Shown: piece after piece, positions 1-8,875 of the stretch | Numbering within the stretch: position 1 is the stretch's first letter | How the letters are laid out: each line of letters starts with the position of its first letter | DNA from: Leucobacter insecticola | GTDB lineage: Bacteria; Actinomycetota; Actinomycetes; Actinomycetales; Microbacteriaceae | Length of the DNA: 64,000 nucleotides | Assembly (NCBI RefSeq): GCF_011382965.1 | Contig: NZ_CP049934.1 | Location: forward strand, 806,001-870,000 | Direction: 5' to 3' | Program-made: the position numbers and the translations under genes | The notes under the pieces: generated by a model | Databases searched by the model: none | Seen by the model: the letters and a program-made list of their open reading frames with translations, nothing else | What the model was told of the DNA's origin: nothing

Positions 1-213
1 GCCTGCGTATTGTTGCCGTTTGCGCTGCCGCTCATTTACGGTCCACTGCAGTCGGGGATGATCCTGGTGTGGTTTGTGCTGCTCCTGGTCGCGCCCGCGA
101 TCCTCATTGTACTGACGGCTAAGACACCCCGAGAGCTCATCCTGGTGCTGCAGCTGACGAGCTTCGCGGCCCTCGCATACGGCGTGCTGCTCGGCAGCGC
201 CTTCGCCTTCTAG
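1..213 (+). CDS. menA: C-terminal end of a membrane protein, probably MenA prenyltransferase (partial)
   Basis: The reading frame is open from the first base of the window and ends at a TAG, so only about 70 C-terminal residues are present. They form two hydrophobic segments separated by a short polar stretch with the motif TAKTPRELILVLQLTS, which resembles the last helices of 1,4-dihydroxy-2-naphthoate polyprenyltransferases of actinobacteria. MenA attaches the isoprenoid chain in menaquinone synthesis at the membrane. The nearby DUF4229 gene, PLDc_N gene, menD and isochorismate synthase support this, since these genes often cluster in Microbacteriaceae. The family call rests on a short tail and on context; another polytopic membrane protein cannot be excluded. 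Confidence 0.6.
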   Translation, partial: ACVLLPFALPLIYGPLQSGMILVWFVLLLVAPAILIVLTAKTPRELILVLQLTSFAALAYGVLLGSAFAF

Positions 214-319
214 CGCCCGCCTGATGTACGGCCTCTCCTGTGACGGCCGAGATTCTGCCGTTTGCGGGCTTGCTAGTCCCACTGGGGTCACAGCGCCGCG
301 GCACCCCATTGAGCCCAGT

Positions 320-407
320 GCACCCCTTTCCGCTAAACGCACCCCCGGGTGCCGAACGCACCCCTTTCGCACCGTAACTGAGGGGTGCGTTTAGCGGAAA
401 GGGGTGC
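320..407. terminator. Long perfect inverted repeat (26-bp arms), probable terminator
   Basis: Arms 320-345 and 382-407 are exact reverse complements over 26 bp, with a 36-base loop. The loop carries another partial copy of the arm (around 354-372). There is no T-run, so it would be a structure-dependent actinobacterial terminator or an RNA-processing hairpin rather than a classical intrinsic terminator. It lies just after the menA-like gene. Confidence 0.6.
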
Positions 408-439
408 GGGGCTCTCCGGCAGTGCTGCACGTCGTGCTC

Positions 440-469
440 TTGCGCGTTGCGTCGGCTCCTCGATAGGCT
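440..469 (+). promoter_or_regulatory. Possible promoter for the leader ORF and ABC exporter
   Basis: TTGCGC at 440-445 and TAGGCT at 464-469 are 18 bp apart and resemble -35 and -10 boxes. The predicted start would be about 30 bases upstream of the 21-codon ORF at 505. The match is modest and rests on position as much as on sequence. Confidence 0.3.
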
Positions 470-504
470 GATCCGGTTACCGCTCAACCCGGAAGGAGAA
501 GACC

Positions 505-570
505 ATGGCGTATCCCATCAAGCCCATCGCGTTCACTCTTCCGGGCATCCAGCCGCTCGGCGACCACTAG
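505..570 (+). CDS. 21-aa leader peptide ORF upstream of the ABC exporter genes
   Basis: ATG at 505 is preceded by one of the strongest Shine-Dalgarno sequences in the window (GGAAGGAGA at 491-499) and opens a 21-codon frame, [21 protein letters not shown], closed by TAG at 568-570. The peptide is proline-rich (four Pro) with a hydrophobic centre and no signal peptide. Between it and the exporter start at 729 lie two stem-loops (579-602 and 682-710). The layout of a well-translated short ORF followed by hairpins and a heterodimeric drug-exporter pair is like ribosome-mediated attenuation of bmrCD by the bmrB leader in Bacillus. A small exported peptide substrate is the alternative. The sequence supports translation; the function is inference. 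Confidence 0.55.
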   Translation: MAYPIKPIAFTLPGIQPLGDH

Positions 571-578
571 CAGAACAC

Positions 579-602
579 GGGCGAGAGTTCCGTCTCCCGC
601 CC
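579..602 (+). promoter_or_regulatory. Stem-loop 1 between leader ORF and ABC gene
   Basis: GGGCGAGAG (579-587) pairs with CTCCCGCCC (594-602) with one mismatch, leaving a 6-base loop, starting nine bases after the leader ORF stop. It may be part of an attenuation switch with the hairpin at 682-710. Confidence 0.4.
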
Positions 603-681
603 CATGCCCCGTCGCCCCGCGCTCACCCGAGCCCACTGAGAAGCACCGCCGTGCCGGATCGCCTCTCGCACCCCACTCACC

Positions 682-710
682 CTGAGCAGCGTGTCCAAGA
701 CACCGCTCAG
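682..710 (+). promoter_or_regulatory. Stem-loop 2 upstream of the ABC gene start
   Basis: CTGAGC pairs with GCTCAG and, after a small asymmetric bulge, GTGTC pairs with GACAC across a CAA loop. The hairpin ends about 18 bases before the ATG at 729, so it could affect ribosome access or transcription into the exporter gene. Confidence 0.4.
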
Positions 711-728
711 CGCACACCCCCAGGGAAC

Positions 729-2594
729 ATGACCATTCACTCCGCGCCGAATCAGGCCACCCCACAACGTCCACCCCGCGCGTCGGCCGCGAACGAGTCG
801 CCGCCGCGCCAACCCACGCTGAAGGCGCTCGCGCGCCTGCTACCCTTCGCGAAACCGGCGCTGCCGCGCCTGATCGCCGGTGCGGTTGTCGGCCTCGGCG
901 CAGCGCTCGCGAGCCTCGCGATCCCGCTCGTTCTGCAGTGGGTGATTGACGGTCCGCTGCGTTCCGGCGACCGCTCTCTGATCGTCTGGGCCACCCTTGG
1001 GGTGCTCGGGCTGGGAGCTGCGGAGGCCGCGCTCGTGTTCACGCGGAGGATGCTCGTGCTCGCGCCGGCGACGGAGGTCGAATACGCGCTGCGCCGCGGC
1101 TTTACCGAGCGGCTCTTGAACCTGCAGGTTGCGTTTCACGATCGCTGGCAGTCGGGTCAGCTGCTGAGTCGCATGATGCAGGACATCAGCCTGATCCGGC
1201 GCTGGCTCGCCTTCGGTTCGATCCTGCTGCTCATCAACCTCGTCACGATCGTCGTCGGCACGGCGCTGCTGTTTCGCTGGCACTGGTTGCTCGGCGTGGT
1301 GTTTGTGGTGTGCTCAATCCCGATCTGGGGCGCCGGGTTTCGCTTCGAACAACGCTACGGCAGCCTCTCTCGCAGCAGCCAGGATCAGGCCGGTGACCTC
1401 GCAACCTCCGTGGAGGAGAGTGTGCACGGGATCCGAGTGCTGAAGGCGTTCGGGCGCGGCGGGCACGCGATGAGCAAGTTTGTGCGGCAGGCCGAAACGC
1501 TGCGCGATACGGAGTTGCAGAAGGGCCGAGAGGTGGGCCTGCTGTGGTTCTGGTATGACCTGGTGCCGGTGCTCGCGCTCGGCTTGAACCTGATGACCGG
1601 CATCTGGCTGGTGAGCCGGGGGCAACTCACCGTGGGTGAGCTGTTCGCTTTCTTCGCAATGGCGACGGCGCTGCGCTGGCCCATGGGGTCGCTCGGGTTC
1701 CTGTTCTCCTTCTTGATCGACACCCGCACTGCGACCGATCGCGTGTTTGAGGTGTTCGACTCGCAGGTGGTGATTCAGGATCCCGCCGAGCCGAAGACGA
1801 TCACGGCGCCCCGGGGTGAGCTCGCGTTCCGCGGCGTTCATTTCCATTACCCCGACGCGCGTGAGGGCGACACCGACATCATCAACGGCCTCGACCTGAC
1901 GCTCAGGCCCGGGGAGACGATGGCCCTCGTGGGGGCCACGGGCTGTGGCAAAACGACACTCACGACGCTGCCATCGCGGCTCTACGACGTCACCGGCGGC
2001 AGCGTCGAGATCGACGGTGTGGACGTGCGGGATCTGCGACTCGAAGAACTGCGCAGCCTCATCGGTGTCGCGTTCGAAGAGCCCGTGCTGTTCTCGTCGT
2101 CGGTGCGCGAGAACGTGCTGCTGGGCCGGGCCGATCTTGCGCCGGGCAGCCCGGAGGCCGAGGCCGTGCTGCGTGAGGCGCTCGATGTCGCGCAGGCGGG
2201 CTTCGCGACGGAGCTGCCCGACGGGCTCGACACCGCGGTGGGCGAGGAAGGGTTGAGTCTCTCCGGCGGCCAGCGGCAGCGGCTCGCGCTCGCGCGAGTT
2301 GTCGCGGCAAAGCCGGCGATCCTGGTGCTCGATGACCCGCTGTCTGCGCTTGATGTCGACACCGAAGCGCTCGTGGAGGCCGCGCTGCGGCGGGTCCTCG
2401 CGAACACGACCGCGCTGATCATCGCGCACCGCCCCTCAACTGTCGCGCTGGCAGACCGTGTCGCGGTGATGCGCGACGGTCGCATCGAGGCCGTCGGCAC
2501 CCACACAGAGTTGCTACGCAGGAGCGCGCACTACCGCCACTTGATCGTCAGTATTTCGAGCCCGAACGGCTCAGCAACGGAGGAACAACCATGA
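729..2594 (+). CDS. ABC multidrug-type exporter, subunit 1 (degenerate ATPase site)
   Basis: This 621-aa half-transporter has an N-terminal six-helix exporter domain (about residues 30-340) and a C-terminal nucleotide-binding domain. Visible motifs are Walker [10 protein letters not shown] near residue 402, signature [13 protein letters not shown] near 508, Walker B ILVLDDP near 530 and the switch histidine in IIAHRPS near 563. The residue after Walker B is Asp instead of the catalytic Glu, which is typical of the inactive site in heterodimeric exporters such as TM287/288 and BmrCD. I chose ATG at 729 (AGGGA just upstream) over upstream in-frame codons because family N-termini begin here. Its stop overlaps the next gene by ATGA, so the two subunits are translationally coupled. 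Substrate unknown. Confidence 0.88.
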   Translation: MTIHSAPNQATPQRPPRASAANESPPRQPTLKALARLLPFAKPALPRLIAGAVVGLGAALASLAIPLVLQWVIDGPLRSGDRSLIVWATLGVLGLGAAEAALVFTRRMLVLAPATEVEYALRRGFTERLLNLQVAFHDRWQSGQLLSRMMQDISLIRRWLAFGSILLLINLVTIVVGTALLFRWHWLLGVVFVVCSIPIWGAGFRFEQRYGSLSRSSQDQAGDLATSVEESVHGIRVLKAFGRGGHAMSKFVRQAETLRDTELQKGREVGLLWFWYDLVPVLALGLNLMTGIWLVSRGQLTVGELFAFFAMATALRWPMGSLGFLFSFLIDTRTATDRVFEVFDSQVVIQDPAEPKTITAPRGELAFRGVHFHYPDAREGDTDIINGLDLTLRPGETMALVGATGCGKTTLTTLPSRLYDVTGGSVEIDGVDVRDLRLEELRSLIGVAFEEPVLFSSSVRENVLLGRADLAPGSPEAEAVLREALDVAQAGFATELPDGLDTAVGEEGLSLSGGQRQRLALARVVAAKPAILVLDDPLSALDVDTEALVEAALRRVLANTTALIIAHRPSTVALADRVAVMRDGRIEAVGTHTELLRRSAHYRHLIVSISSPNGSATEEQP

Positions 2595-4410
2595 GCGCGG
2601 AGAACGTGCGCGGCACCGCGGGTGAGGACCGCGACAACTATACGAGGGCGGAGAGTCGGGCGATCCGGCGCCGCTCCATTCGCCTGCTGGGTTCGATCCT
2701 GAAGCCGCTGCGGTGGGTGATGCTGCTCACCGCGGGGGTCGTACTGGCGTCGACCGCGCTGCGGGTGGTCGGCCCCATGCTCATCGCGGCCGGGATCGAC
2801 GACGCACTGCCCCGCGCCATCACCCAGGGCGACTGGCTGCCCGCCGCCGGCATCACCGCCGCATTCCTGCTTTCCGGGGCCATCGCTGCGGGGCTCGTCG
2901 GCCTGTACGTGGTGCTGATTGCGCGCCTCACCCAGGCCGTGATGCTGGAGTTGCGGCGACGAATCTTCCGGCACACGCAGCGTCTGAGCCTCGGATTTCA
3001 CGAGGGCTACACCTCGGGCAGGGTCATCTCGCGGCAGACGAGCGATCTCGAATCGATCCAGGAGTTGCTTTCCGGCAGTCTGAACGAGCTCATCGATGCC
3101 GTGCTGATCGGCACCTTCACGGTGATCGCTCTGTGCCTCCTCGATTGGCGGAGCGGCGTGCTGCTGGTGTGCATGGGATCCCGCTGGCGATCCTGATGCG
3201 CTGGTTTGTGATCGAGTCGCAGAAGGGATTCCGAGGTACCCGCGTCGCGAGCGCCCGCCTGATCGTGCAGTTTGTGGAGATGATGACCGGGATCCGTGCC
3301 GTGCAGGCCTTCCGCACCGAGCGTCGCAATGCGCGGGCGTTCGCGGAGGTCGCGGACGAGTACCGCCGCACGAATCTGCGGGTGGTGCGCCTGTACGGTG
3401 TGCTCGATCCAGGGTTAATCCTGCTCGCCAACATCACGATCGCGGCCGTGCTGCTGTGGGGTGCCCTGCGGGTGAGCGAGGGGACGCTGGCGATCGGGGT
3501 GCTGCTCGCGGCGGTGCTGTACGTCCGCAACTTCTTCGGGCCGATTGAGGAGGTCGCGATGTTCCTGAACTCCTATCAGTCGGCGGCTGCGGCGCTCGAA
3601 AAGGTGTCGGGTGTGCTTGAGGAAGAGCCGACGGTTCCGGATCCCGCGCAGCCCGTCGCCCTGCCGCACGCGCGCGGCGAGATCACCTTCGACCGCGTGA
3701 CGTTTGGTTACGGCGGCGGCCGCACGGTGCTTGAGGAGTGCTCTCTGGTGCTGCCCGCCGGGCAGACGGTGGCACTTGTCGGCACGACCGGCGCGGGCAA
3801 GTCGACGCTCGCGAAGCTGGTCGCAAGGTTCTACGACCCGACTTCGGGGGCGGTGCGACTCGACGGCATCGATCTGCGGGACGTTGCGGCGAAGGATCTG
3901 CGCCGCGCGATCGTCATGGTGACGCAGGAGGCGTACCTGTTTAGCGGCACCGTTGCGGAGAATATTGCGCTGGGCAAACCGTCCGCGACCGCGGAGGAGA
4001 TTCGCACGGCGGCTCGAACGGTGGGTGCCGAGGAGTTCATCGACGCGCTGCCCGACGGGTTCGACACCGACGTGAACAAGCGCGGCGGGCGGATCTCGGC
4101 GGGTCAGCGGCAGTTGATTTCGTTTGCGCGGGCATTCCTCGCGGATCCGGCGGTGCTGATCCTCGACGAGGCGACGGCGTCACTCGACCTGCCGAGCGAG
4201 CGCCTGGTGCAGGAGGCGTTGCAGCGCTTACTTGCCGACCGCACCGCGATCATCATTGCGCATCGGTTGTCGACGGTCGCGATCGCGGAGCGGGTGCTCG
4301 TGATGGAGCACGGCCGGGTGATCGAGGACGGTTCCCCCGCGGAACTCCTGGACCGCGGGGGCCGCTTCGCCGTGCTGCACGCCGAGTGGCAGGGGACGCT
4401 CGCGGGTTAG
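2591..4410 (+). CDS. ABC multidrug-type exporter, subunit 2 (apparent frameshift)
   Basis: This is the partner half-transporter of the preceding gene, about 606 aa once one base is restored. Residues 1-196 (transmembrane half) are in one frame to about 3176; the rest continues in another frame from [11 protein letters not shown]. Adding one G to the GGG at 3175-3177 rejoins them exactly as [12 protein letters not shown]. The nucleotide-binding domain has Walker [10 protein letters not shown] near residue 397, signature [15 protein letters not shown] and Walker B ILILDEA with the catalytic Glu, so this subunit carries the canonical residues that subunit 1 lacks. The frameshift resembles others in this window in G/C runs and may be a sequence error; if real, the exporter is broken. 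Confidence 0.82.
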
Positions 4411-4437
4411 GCCCGCGCCAGCCCCCATAACCCGCGG

Positions 4438-4495
4438 TTCAGGTGTCACGGATGTGTACAAAACTGGATCTTGGTACACATCCGTGACACCTGAA
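4438..4495. terminator. Perfect 22-bp inverted repeat between convergent genes
   Basis: Arms 4438-4459 and 4474-4495 are exact reverse complements, with a 14-base loop. The element sits between the end of the ABC operon and the end of the minus-strand MFS gene, so it can form a bidirectional terminator. No T-run follows. Confidence 0.65.
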
Positions 4496-4515
4496 TGGGA
4501 GGCGATGCGAAGGGT

Positions 4516-5991
4516 CTAGCTGCGCGTCGCGAGGTGCGCGGGGCGCCGCATGAAGAGCACCGCAATGACCCCGAGTGTCAGCGCGAGCGCAGGCAGCAGC
4601 ATCGTCTGCAACATTGCCGTCGCGAAGGGCGCGGCGATCATCTCAGGCAGTGTGCCGCCCTCAAACCCGCCGCCACTGGCCATGGCAGCCTCGGGAAGGT
4701 TCGCCTCAAGCCGCGACTGCATGAACGCGGCGATCGCTGCCGAACCGAGCACGGAACCGATCGTGCGAGTCGTGTTGTAGATTCCGGATCCTGCGCCCGC
4801 CTGGCGCGGATCCAGGTTGCGTGTCGCGGTGGTCGCGAGCGGCCCCCACATGCCCGCGTTGCCGACACCCATGAGCGCCGACGGCAGCAGGAACGCCCAG
4901 ATGGGGGTGTCGGTGTTCATTAGCGACATGTACCACAGCAGCGAGATGATCACGAATGACAGTCCCGGAACGAGCATCAGCCGCGGGTCGATACGGTCAA
5001 GGAGTTTGCCCGCGAACGGCGACAGCACGCCGGCGGCGACGGCCATCGGGATCAGGAGCATCGCCGCCTCCGTGGGGGTCAGCCCGCGCGCGAGCTGGTA
5101 GAAGAACATCAGTGGCAGAGTCATGCTCGTTACGGTGAAGCCGACCGTCGTGATGCCGAGGTTCGCGACGGAGAAGTTGCGGTCTTTGAACAGGGACAGT
5201 GGCACCAGAGGCTCGCTGCGCGTCTTCGCCTGCTGCAGGATGAACAGCCCCATCACCAGCACACCGGCGGCGATCAGCGACCACACGGTGATCGGACCCC
5301 AGATGACGCCCCAGTTGTAGGCCTCGCCCTCTTGCAGACCAAAGACGATGAGGAACAGAGTGACGGCGCTGAGCACCACACCGACGATGTCGAAGCGGTG
5401 CATGTGCGTTTCGAGCTTCGGAACGAAGATCCATGCCAGCACAAAACCGATCACGCCGACGGGCAGGTTGACGAAGAAGATCCACTCCCAGCCGAAGCCG
5501 TCAACGAGGAGGCCGCCCGCGAGCGGGCCCACCAGCATCGCGACACCCGAGGTCGCGCCCCACAAGCCCATTGCGGCACCGCGCTGGTTCGCCGGGAAAG
5601 TGCGCGTGATGACCGCCATGGTCTGCGGCGTCATGAGTGCCGCGCCGAGGCCCTGCACCGCGCGCATGACGATCAGCATCGTCAGCGAGGTCGAGAGTCC
5701 GCAGCCCAGCGACGCGAGCGTGAAGAGTGCCAGGCCCGCGAGGTACATGCTGCGCGGCCCAAACCGGTCGCCGAGGCGGCCCGTGATGAGCAGCGGTACG
5801 GCGTAGGCGAGCAGATAGGCGCTCGTCACCCACACGACGTTGTCGAGGTTGGGGGTGCCGGGATCCAGCGCGGCCTTAATCGCCGGGTTCGCGACCGACA
5901 CGATGGTGGTGTCGACCAGGATCATGAAGAACCCGATGACCATGGCCCAGAGAGCGGGCCAGGGACCGCGAGATGTTGCGGAGGAGTTCAC
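4516..5991 (-). CDS. MFS drug:H+ antiporter, DHA2 (EmrB/QacA) family
   Basis: This 491-aa inner-membrane protein has about 14 predicted hydrophobic helices, the DHA2 size and topology. The start shows the D(T)TIVSVANPAI pattern of motif D1, followed by the loop 2-3 motif GRLGDRFGPRSMYL and the motif C-like region GATSGVAMLVGPLAGGLLVDGFGWEWIFF interrupted as in antiporters. It should expel drugs or toxic metabolites using the proton gradient. Its ATG overlaps the stop of the upstream PadR regulator (ATGA at 5988-5991), so the pair is one operon and is probably induced when PadR releases its operator. The substrate cannot be told from sequence. Confidence 0.9.
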   Translation of the reverse strand: MNSSATSRGPWPALWAMVIGFFMILVDTTIVSVANPAIKAALDPGTPNLDNVVWVTSAYLLAYAVPLLITGRLGDRFGPRSMYLAGLALFTLASLGCGLSTSLTMLIVMRAVQGLGAALMTPQTMAVITRTFPANQRGAAMGLWGATSGVAMLVGPLAGGLLVDGFGWEWIFFVNLPVGVIGFVLAWIFVPKLETHMHRFDIVGVVLSAVTLFLIVFGLQEGEAYNWGVIWGPITVWSLIAAGVLVMGLFILQQAKTRSEPLVPLSLFKDRNFSVANLGITTVGFTVTSMTLPLMFFYQLARGLTPTEAAMLLIPMAVAAGVLSPFAGKLLDRIDPRLMLVPGLSFVIISLLWYMSLMNTDTPIWAFLLPSALMGVGNAGMWGPLATTATRNLDPRQAGAGSGIYNTTRTIGSVLGSAAIAAFMQSRLEANLPEAAMASGGGFEGGTLPEMIAAPFATAMLQTMLLPALALTLGVIAVLFMRRPAHLATRS

Positions 5992-6611
5992 TGCTGTGCT
6001 GCCTTTCGGTGCAGGTTGTACTTTGCGGGGGAGGGCGTAATGCCCTGACCCCAGGGGAATCCGGGTGTTGAAATGTGTGCGAGCGTTTCGATGATCCAGT
6101 CGAGGTCAGCGTGGAGGAGCTTCGCCTCGCGCTCAAAATTGAGCAGGTACTGCTCGGGGGTGCCTTCGTCGTGGGCGTCGGCGAGCTCAGAAACCTGGAT
6201 CCGGAGGGCGTTTGCGAGCGCGTCTTTGCGCTGGGTGAGCAGTTCGACTGTTTCGGCGAGTGTGAGGTTGTGTGCCTCGGCGAGGGCGACGTTGAATGAT
6301 GCCGGGCAGTCGATGCGGGGGAGCTCCTGCCGTACCCAGGCGGGCACGGCATCTCTGCCAGCCTCCCGCAGCGTGTAGCTCGTGCGTTCGGGGCGATTGC
6401 CCTCGCGGTCTACGCAGGCCTCGGCGATGAGCTGTTGCTCCTCGAGGCGCGAAACGGTGTGGTACACGGATCCTTTGGTGACTGACACGAGCCGGTCGCG
6501 GTGGCGGTATTCGAGGAGTCGCAGCATCTCGTACGGATGCATATCGCCCTCGTAGAGCAGCGCGAGCAGCATGATCCCGAGCGGTGTGAGCTTGGGGTTG
6601 GGGGAATTCAT
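5988..6611 (-). CDS. PadR-family transcriptional regulator
   Basis: A 207-aa protein with an N-terminal winged helix (LTPLGIMLLALLYEGDMHPYEML near residues 8-30, then VTKGSVYHTVSRLEEQQLI), the hallmark of PadR, and a C-terminal helical dimerisation part (Vir_act_alpha_C-like). ATG at 6611 is favoured over an upstream in-frame start because the conserved domain begins right after it. It is co-translated with the DHA2 efflux gene and probably represses it; a palindrome overlaps the predicted promoter. The ligand is unknown. Confidence 0.88.
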   Translation of the reverse strand: MNSPNPKLTPLGIMLLALLYEGDMHPYEMLRLLEYRHRDRLVSVTKGSVYHTVSRLEEQQLIAEACVDREGNRPERTSYTLREAGRDAVPAWVRQELPRIDCPASFNVALAEAHNLTLAETVELLTQRKDALANALRIQVSELADAHDEGTPEQYLLNFEREAKLLHADLDWIIETLAHISTPGFPWGQGITPSPAKYNLHRKAAQQ

Positions 6612-6618
6612 TGCATGG

Positions 6619-6647
6619 TCCGTTCGTACTAGTACGGATGGACTATA
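6619..6647 (-). promoter_or_regulatory. PadR operator and promoter
   Basis: CGTACTAGTACG (6625-6636) is a perfect palindrome inside a longer dyad at 6619-6642 that matches in 10 of 12 pairs. On the minus strand TATAGT (complement of 6642-6647) is a good -10 box, so the dyad covers the transcription start and lies 8 bases upstream of the padR ATG. This is the expected place for autorepression. Confidence 0.6.
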
Positions 6648-6717
6648 GCACGAGCTGGGCCTATGCGTGCGCACTCGCTTACCCGGCGGGGGAGATTCGA
6701 GTGCCCACCTCCCCCGC

Positions 6718-6776
6718 GAGTGCCCACCTCGTCAGTGTGCGAGGATCGTGGGCGCTCGCCGGAAAGGTGGGCCCTC
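6718..6776. terminator. Imperfect inverted repeat with a duplicated arm
   Basis: 6718-6729 pairs with 6765-6776 in 11 of 12 positions. The left arm motif CGAGTGCCCACCTC also occurs as a direct repeat at 6698-6711 and 6717-6730. It follows the end of the minus-strand oxidase gene region and precedes padR; probably a terminator-type hairpin. Confidence 0.4.
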
Positions 6777-6818
6777 ACCTCGCGGGTGCCAGTGCGGGCG
6801 CGGCGAGGATCCCGAGCC

Positions 6819-7955
6819 TCAGTGCGCGGCGAGCCTGAAGGGGTCCGGCGGGAACGAGATCCCCATCGCGGCGTCGGCGAGGATCCGCCCGGTTGCCGGA
6901 GCAAACTTGAAGCCGTGACCCGAAAAACCTGCGGCAACGGTGACCGCGCCGATCCGATCGAGCACAAAGCGGCCATCCGCGGTGGATGTGTAGGTGCAGC
7001 TGATCTCGGCCGCGGTATCGGGATCCAAACCCGGAAACCACTCGGCCACATAGCTGCGCAGCGCCTCGCGGGAGAGGTCGCTCCCGCGAAATCGCCTGGC
7101 ATCGGGATTCACTTCGTCGCCGACCTTGTGGAATCCGACCTTGACGCCCTCGCCCGGGGTGAGCATGCCGTAGACAGCACCGTCTTGGGGGTCTTCCTTG
7201 CCCGGGACAAAACGGTTGAAGGATGGCCACCACGCTTCGCCACCCGGCTCAATCATTTGCGGGCGGATCTGAAAGTGCGCGGGATGTTCCTCGGTGACCT
7301 GCAGCGGCGGCAGCTCAACGAGGCCGCGCAGCAACTGCTCCGACCAGGCACCAGCCGCGACGATCACGCTCGCGGCATTGAACACGGTGGGTGATCCCGA
7401 ATCATCAACCGCAGTGACTTCCGTACCGTGCTCGGTGACTCGCAAGTCGGTGACCCGTTGTCCGAAACGAATATCGGCACCGTGCGCCCGCGCGAGCGCC
7501 GCGAAAACCTCGAGTGCCGTGGCGGAGTGGATGCGCCCGGCGTCACGATTGAGCAGCACGGTTCCTTCAAACTTCATGCCGGGCCAGCGCGACGCGGCCT
7601 CCTCGGCGCACAGCAATTCGGCCGCGGCACCGCGCGCGGTCAGTGCGGCGTGTGCCTCCGAGATCACCCCGGGATCCCCCTGGCTCACCAGCCCGCACAG
7701 GGTCAGCAGCTGCTCGCCCGACTCGCGTTCGAGTTCTCGCCACAGCTGCAGCGCCTCATCGTAGAGGTCGAGGTAGTAGTCCTCGGTGTACGCGTTGTTC
7801 ATGTTGCGGGTCGCGCCGTGGGAGGCTCCCCGCGAGTGGCCCGGCTCAAACCGCTCGAGCAGCAGCACTTGCTGGCCGCGGCGTGCGAGATTCCAGGCGG
7901 CGGAGAGGCCAATGATCCCGCCGCCAATGACGAGATGATCTACGCGGGTTTCCAT
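6819..7955 (-). CDS. FAD-dependent amine oxidase, monomeric sarcosine oxidase / SolA type
   Basis: A 378-aa DAO-family flavoenzyme. The N-terminus carries the FAD-binding dinucleotide fold VIGGGIIGLSAAWNLARRG, then the substrate-side motif RNMNNAYTEDYY. Near the C-terminus Cys320 in the context SCTYTSTADGRF lines up with Cys315 of Bacillus monomeric sarcosine oxidase, which binds FAD covalently, and is followed by AGFSGHGFKFAP, another family signature. The enzyme should oxidise a secondary amine (sarcosine, N-methyltryptophan or similar), giving H2O2 and formaldehyde or the imine product. Its start overlaps the DUF4229 gene end by 16 bp, suggesting co-transcription. The exact substrate is not predictable. 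Confidence 0.87.
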   Translation of the reverse strand: METRVDHLVIGGGIIGLSAAWNLARRGQQVLLLERFEPGHSRGASHGATRNMNNAYTEDYYLDLYDEALQLWRELERESGEQLLTLCGLVSQGDPGVISEAHAALTARGAAAELLCAEEAASRWPGMKFEGTVLLNRDAGRIHSATALEVFAALARAHGADIRFGQRVTDLRVTEHGTEVTAVDDSGSPTVFNAASVIVAAGAWSEQLLRGLVELPPLQVTEEHPAHFQIRPQMIEPGGEAWWPSFNRFVPGKEDPQDGAVYGMLTPGEGVKVGFHKVGDEVNPDARRFRGSDLSREALRSYVAEWFPGLDPDTAAEISCTYTSTADGRFVLDRIGAVTVAAGFSGHGFKFAPATGRILADAAMGISFPPDPFRLAAH

Positions 7956-8338
7956 GTGTCTGACTCTTCTTGGGGTGTGCCATCGGCAGGATCCTGAGCG
8001 AGAACGGCGGGCTCCGCCTCGGTTGCTGCTGCATCCGTTGCTTCTGCGGCTGCCTCTGCTTTCATCTCAGCTTCAGCCTCAACTTCCGCCTCGATCGCCT
8101 CGTCCTCAACGATGTCGTCAGCGGTGCGCTCGCGGTTGCGCCAATCATAGATACTCTCTGACGCGACGGCGCGAGGCTTCGACAGGAAGATGATCGAGAG
8201 CGAGACGCCGATGAGCCCCGCAAAGATGGCAGAGAGCCAGGGCCAGATCCCGAGTAGCATCAAGACCGCGAACGGAACGGCAAAAAACAGCAGTCTCAGA
8301 GCGGTGTACACAAGCCAGGCAGTGCGAGGGTTTTTCAC
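7940..8338 (-). CDS. DUF4229 small membrane protein
   Basis: A 132-aa protein starting with GTG at 8338: VKNPRTAWLVYTALRLLFF, two transmembrane helices, then SKPRAVASESIYDWRNRERTADD, and an Ala/Glu-rich acidic tail. The two-helix core and the YxWRNRxRTADD-like motif fit DUF4229, found in actinobacteria beside menaquinone genes. Function unknown. The acidic low-complexity tail (repeated EAEVEAEAE) is longer than usual. The stop lies inside the start of the oxidase gene. Confidence 0.75.
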   Translation of the reverse strand: MKNPRTAWLVYTALRLLFFAVPFAVLMLLGIWPWLSAIFAGLIGVSLSIIFLSKPRAVASESIYDWRNRERTADDIVEDEAIEAEVEAEAEMKAEAAAEATDAAATEAEPAVLAQDPADGTPQEESDTWKPA

Positions 8339-8431
8339 CTGATCGAGTCTACCCGCCTCGCGGGGAGCTCCCCTGAGTAGAGGCGTAAGGTAGGCACCTC
8401 TGGTCCAGGTGCAACGGGTAGCATATGAAGC

Positions 8432-8875
8432 ATGGTGCGGTTCTTGATTATCGGGATCGTCATCGCTGTTGCATTTACGCTGTTTGCGCTGGTGGATGCG
8501 GCGATGACAGATGGCGCACGCGCGCGCGGAGTGAGCAAGCCGGTGTGGGTGGTGCTGATCGTCTTGCTGCCGGTGATTGGTGGCGTCCTGTGGTTCATGA
8601 TTGGTAAGGGTGCGACCCCGGCGAAGCGTCCGACCGCTCCCGATGACGATCCGCGCTTTTCGGGTAACCGGATGTCTACTTCCGAGGTTGAGGTGCACCT
8701 GAAGGATCTTGAAGCCAGGCTGCGTGAGCTTGACGATGAGGTATACCCGGGTGAAGAGGTCGACAAACCCTCGCAGGATCCCGCGCCGCAGACCGATCCT
8801 GATGCGCCTGCCGCAGAAACCCAGCCTGGCTCGGAAGCGAAGCCGGACAGCGATACGGGTGCGGCTCAGAAGTGA
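8432..8875 (+). CDS. PLDc_N domain membrane protein
   Basis: A 147-aa protein with two transmembrane helices; the second carries KPVWVVLIVLLPVIGGVLWFMIGK, the phospholipase D-nuclease N-terminal (PLDc_N) signature, also found alone in actinobacteria. A charged segment with SxxEVxxHLKDLEARLRELDDE follows, then a disordered Pro/Asp/Glu-rich tail. It has no catalytic HKD motif, so it is not an enzyme. The stop overlaps the menD GTG start (GTGA at 8872-8875), pointing to translational coupling with menaquinone synthesis. Its role is unknown. Confidence 0.8.
   Translation: MVRFLIIGIVIAVAFTLFALVDAAMTDGARARGVSKPVWVVLIVLLPVIGGVLWFMIGKGATPAKRPTAPDDDPRFSGNRMSTSEVEVHLKDLEARLRELDDEVYPGEEVDKPSQDPAPQTDPDAPAAETQPGSEAKPDSDTGAAQK

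Noticed and set aside
2713..3180. Separate gene starting at 2713 for the second half of ABC subunit 2
   Set aside because: The first 150 codons are out-of-frame nonsense; only the part after about 3180 is transporter sequence, joined to the upstream frame by one missing base.
5332..6048. Long plus-strand open frame (238 codons) opposite the MFS gene
   Set aside because: It is antisense to a well-supported transporter, very rich in Arg/His/Glu/Asp, and has no recognisable domain: a shadow of high-GC codon bias.
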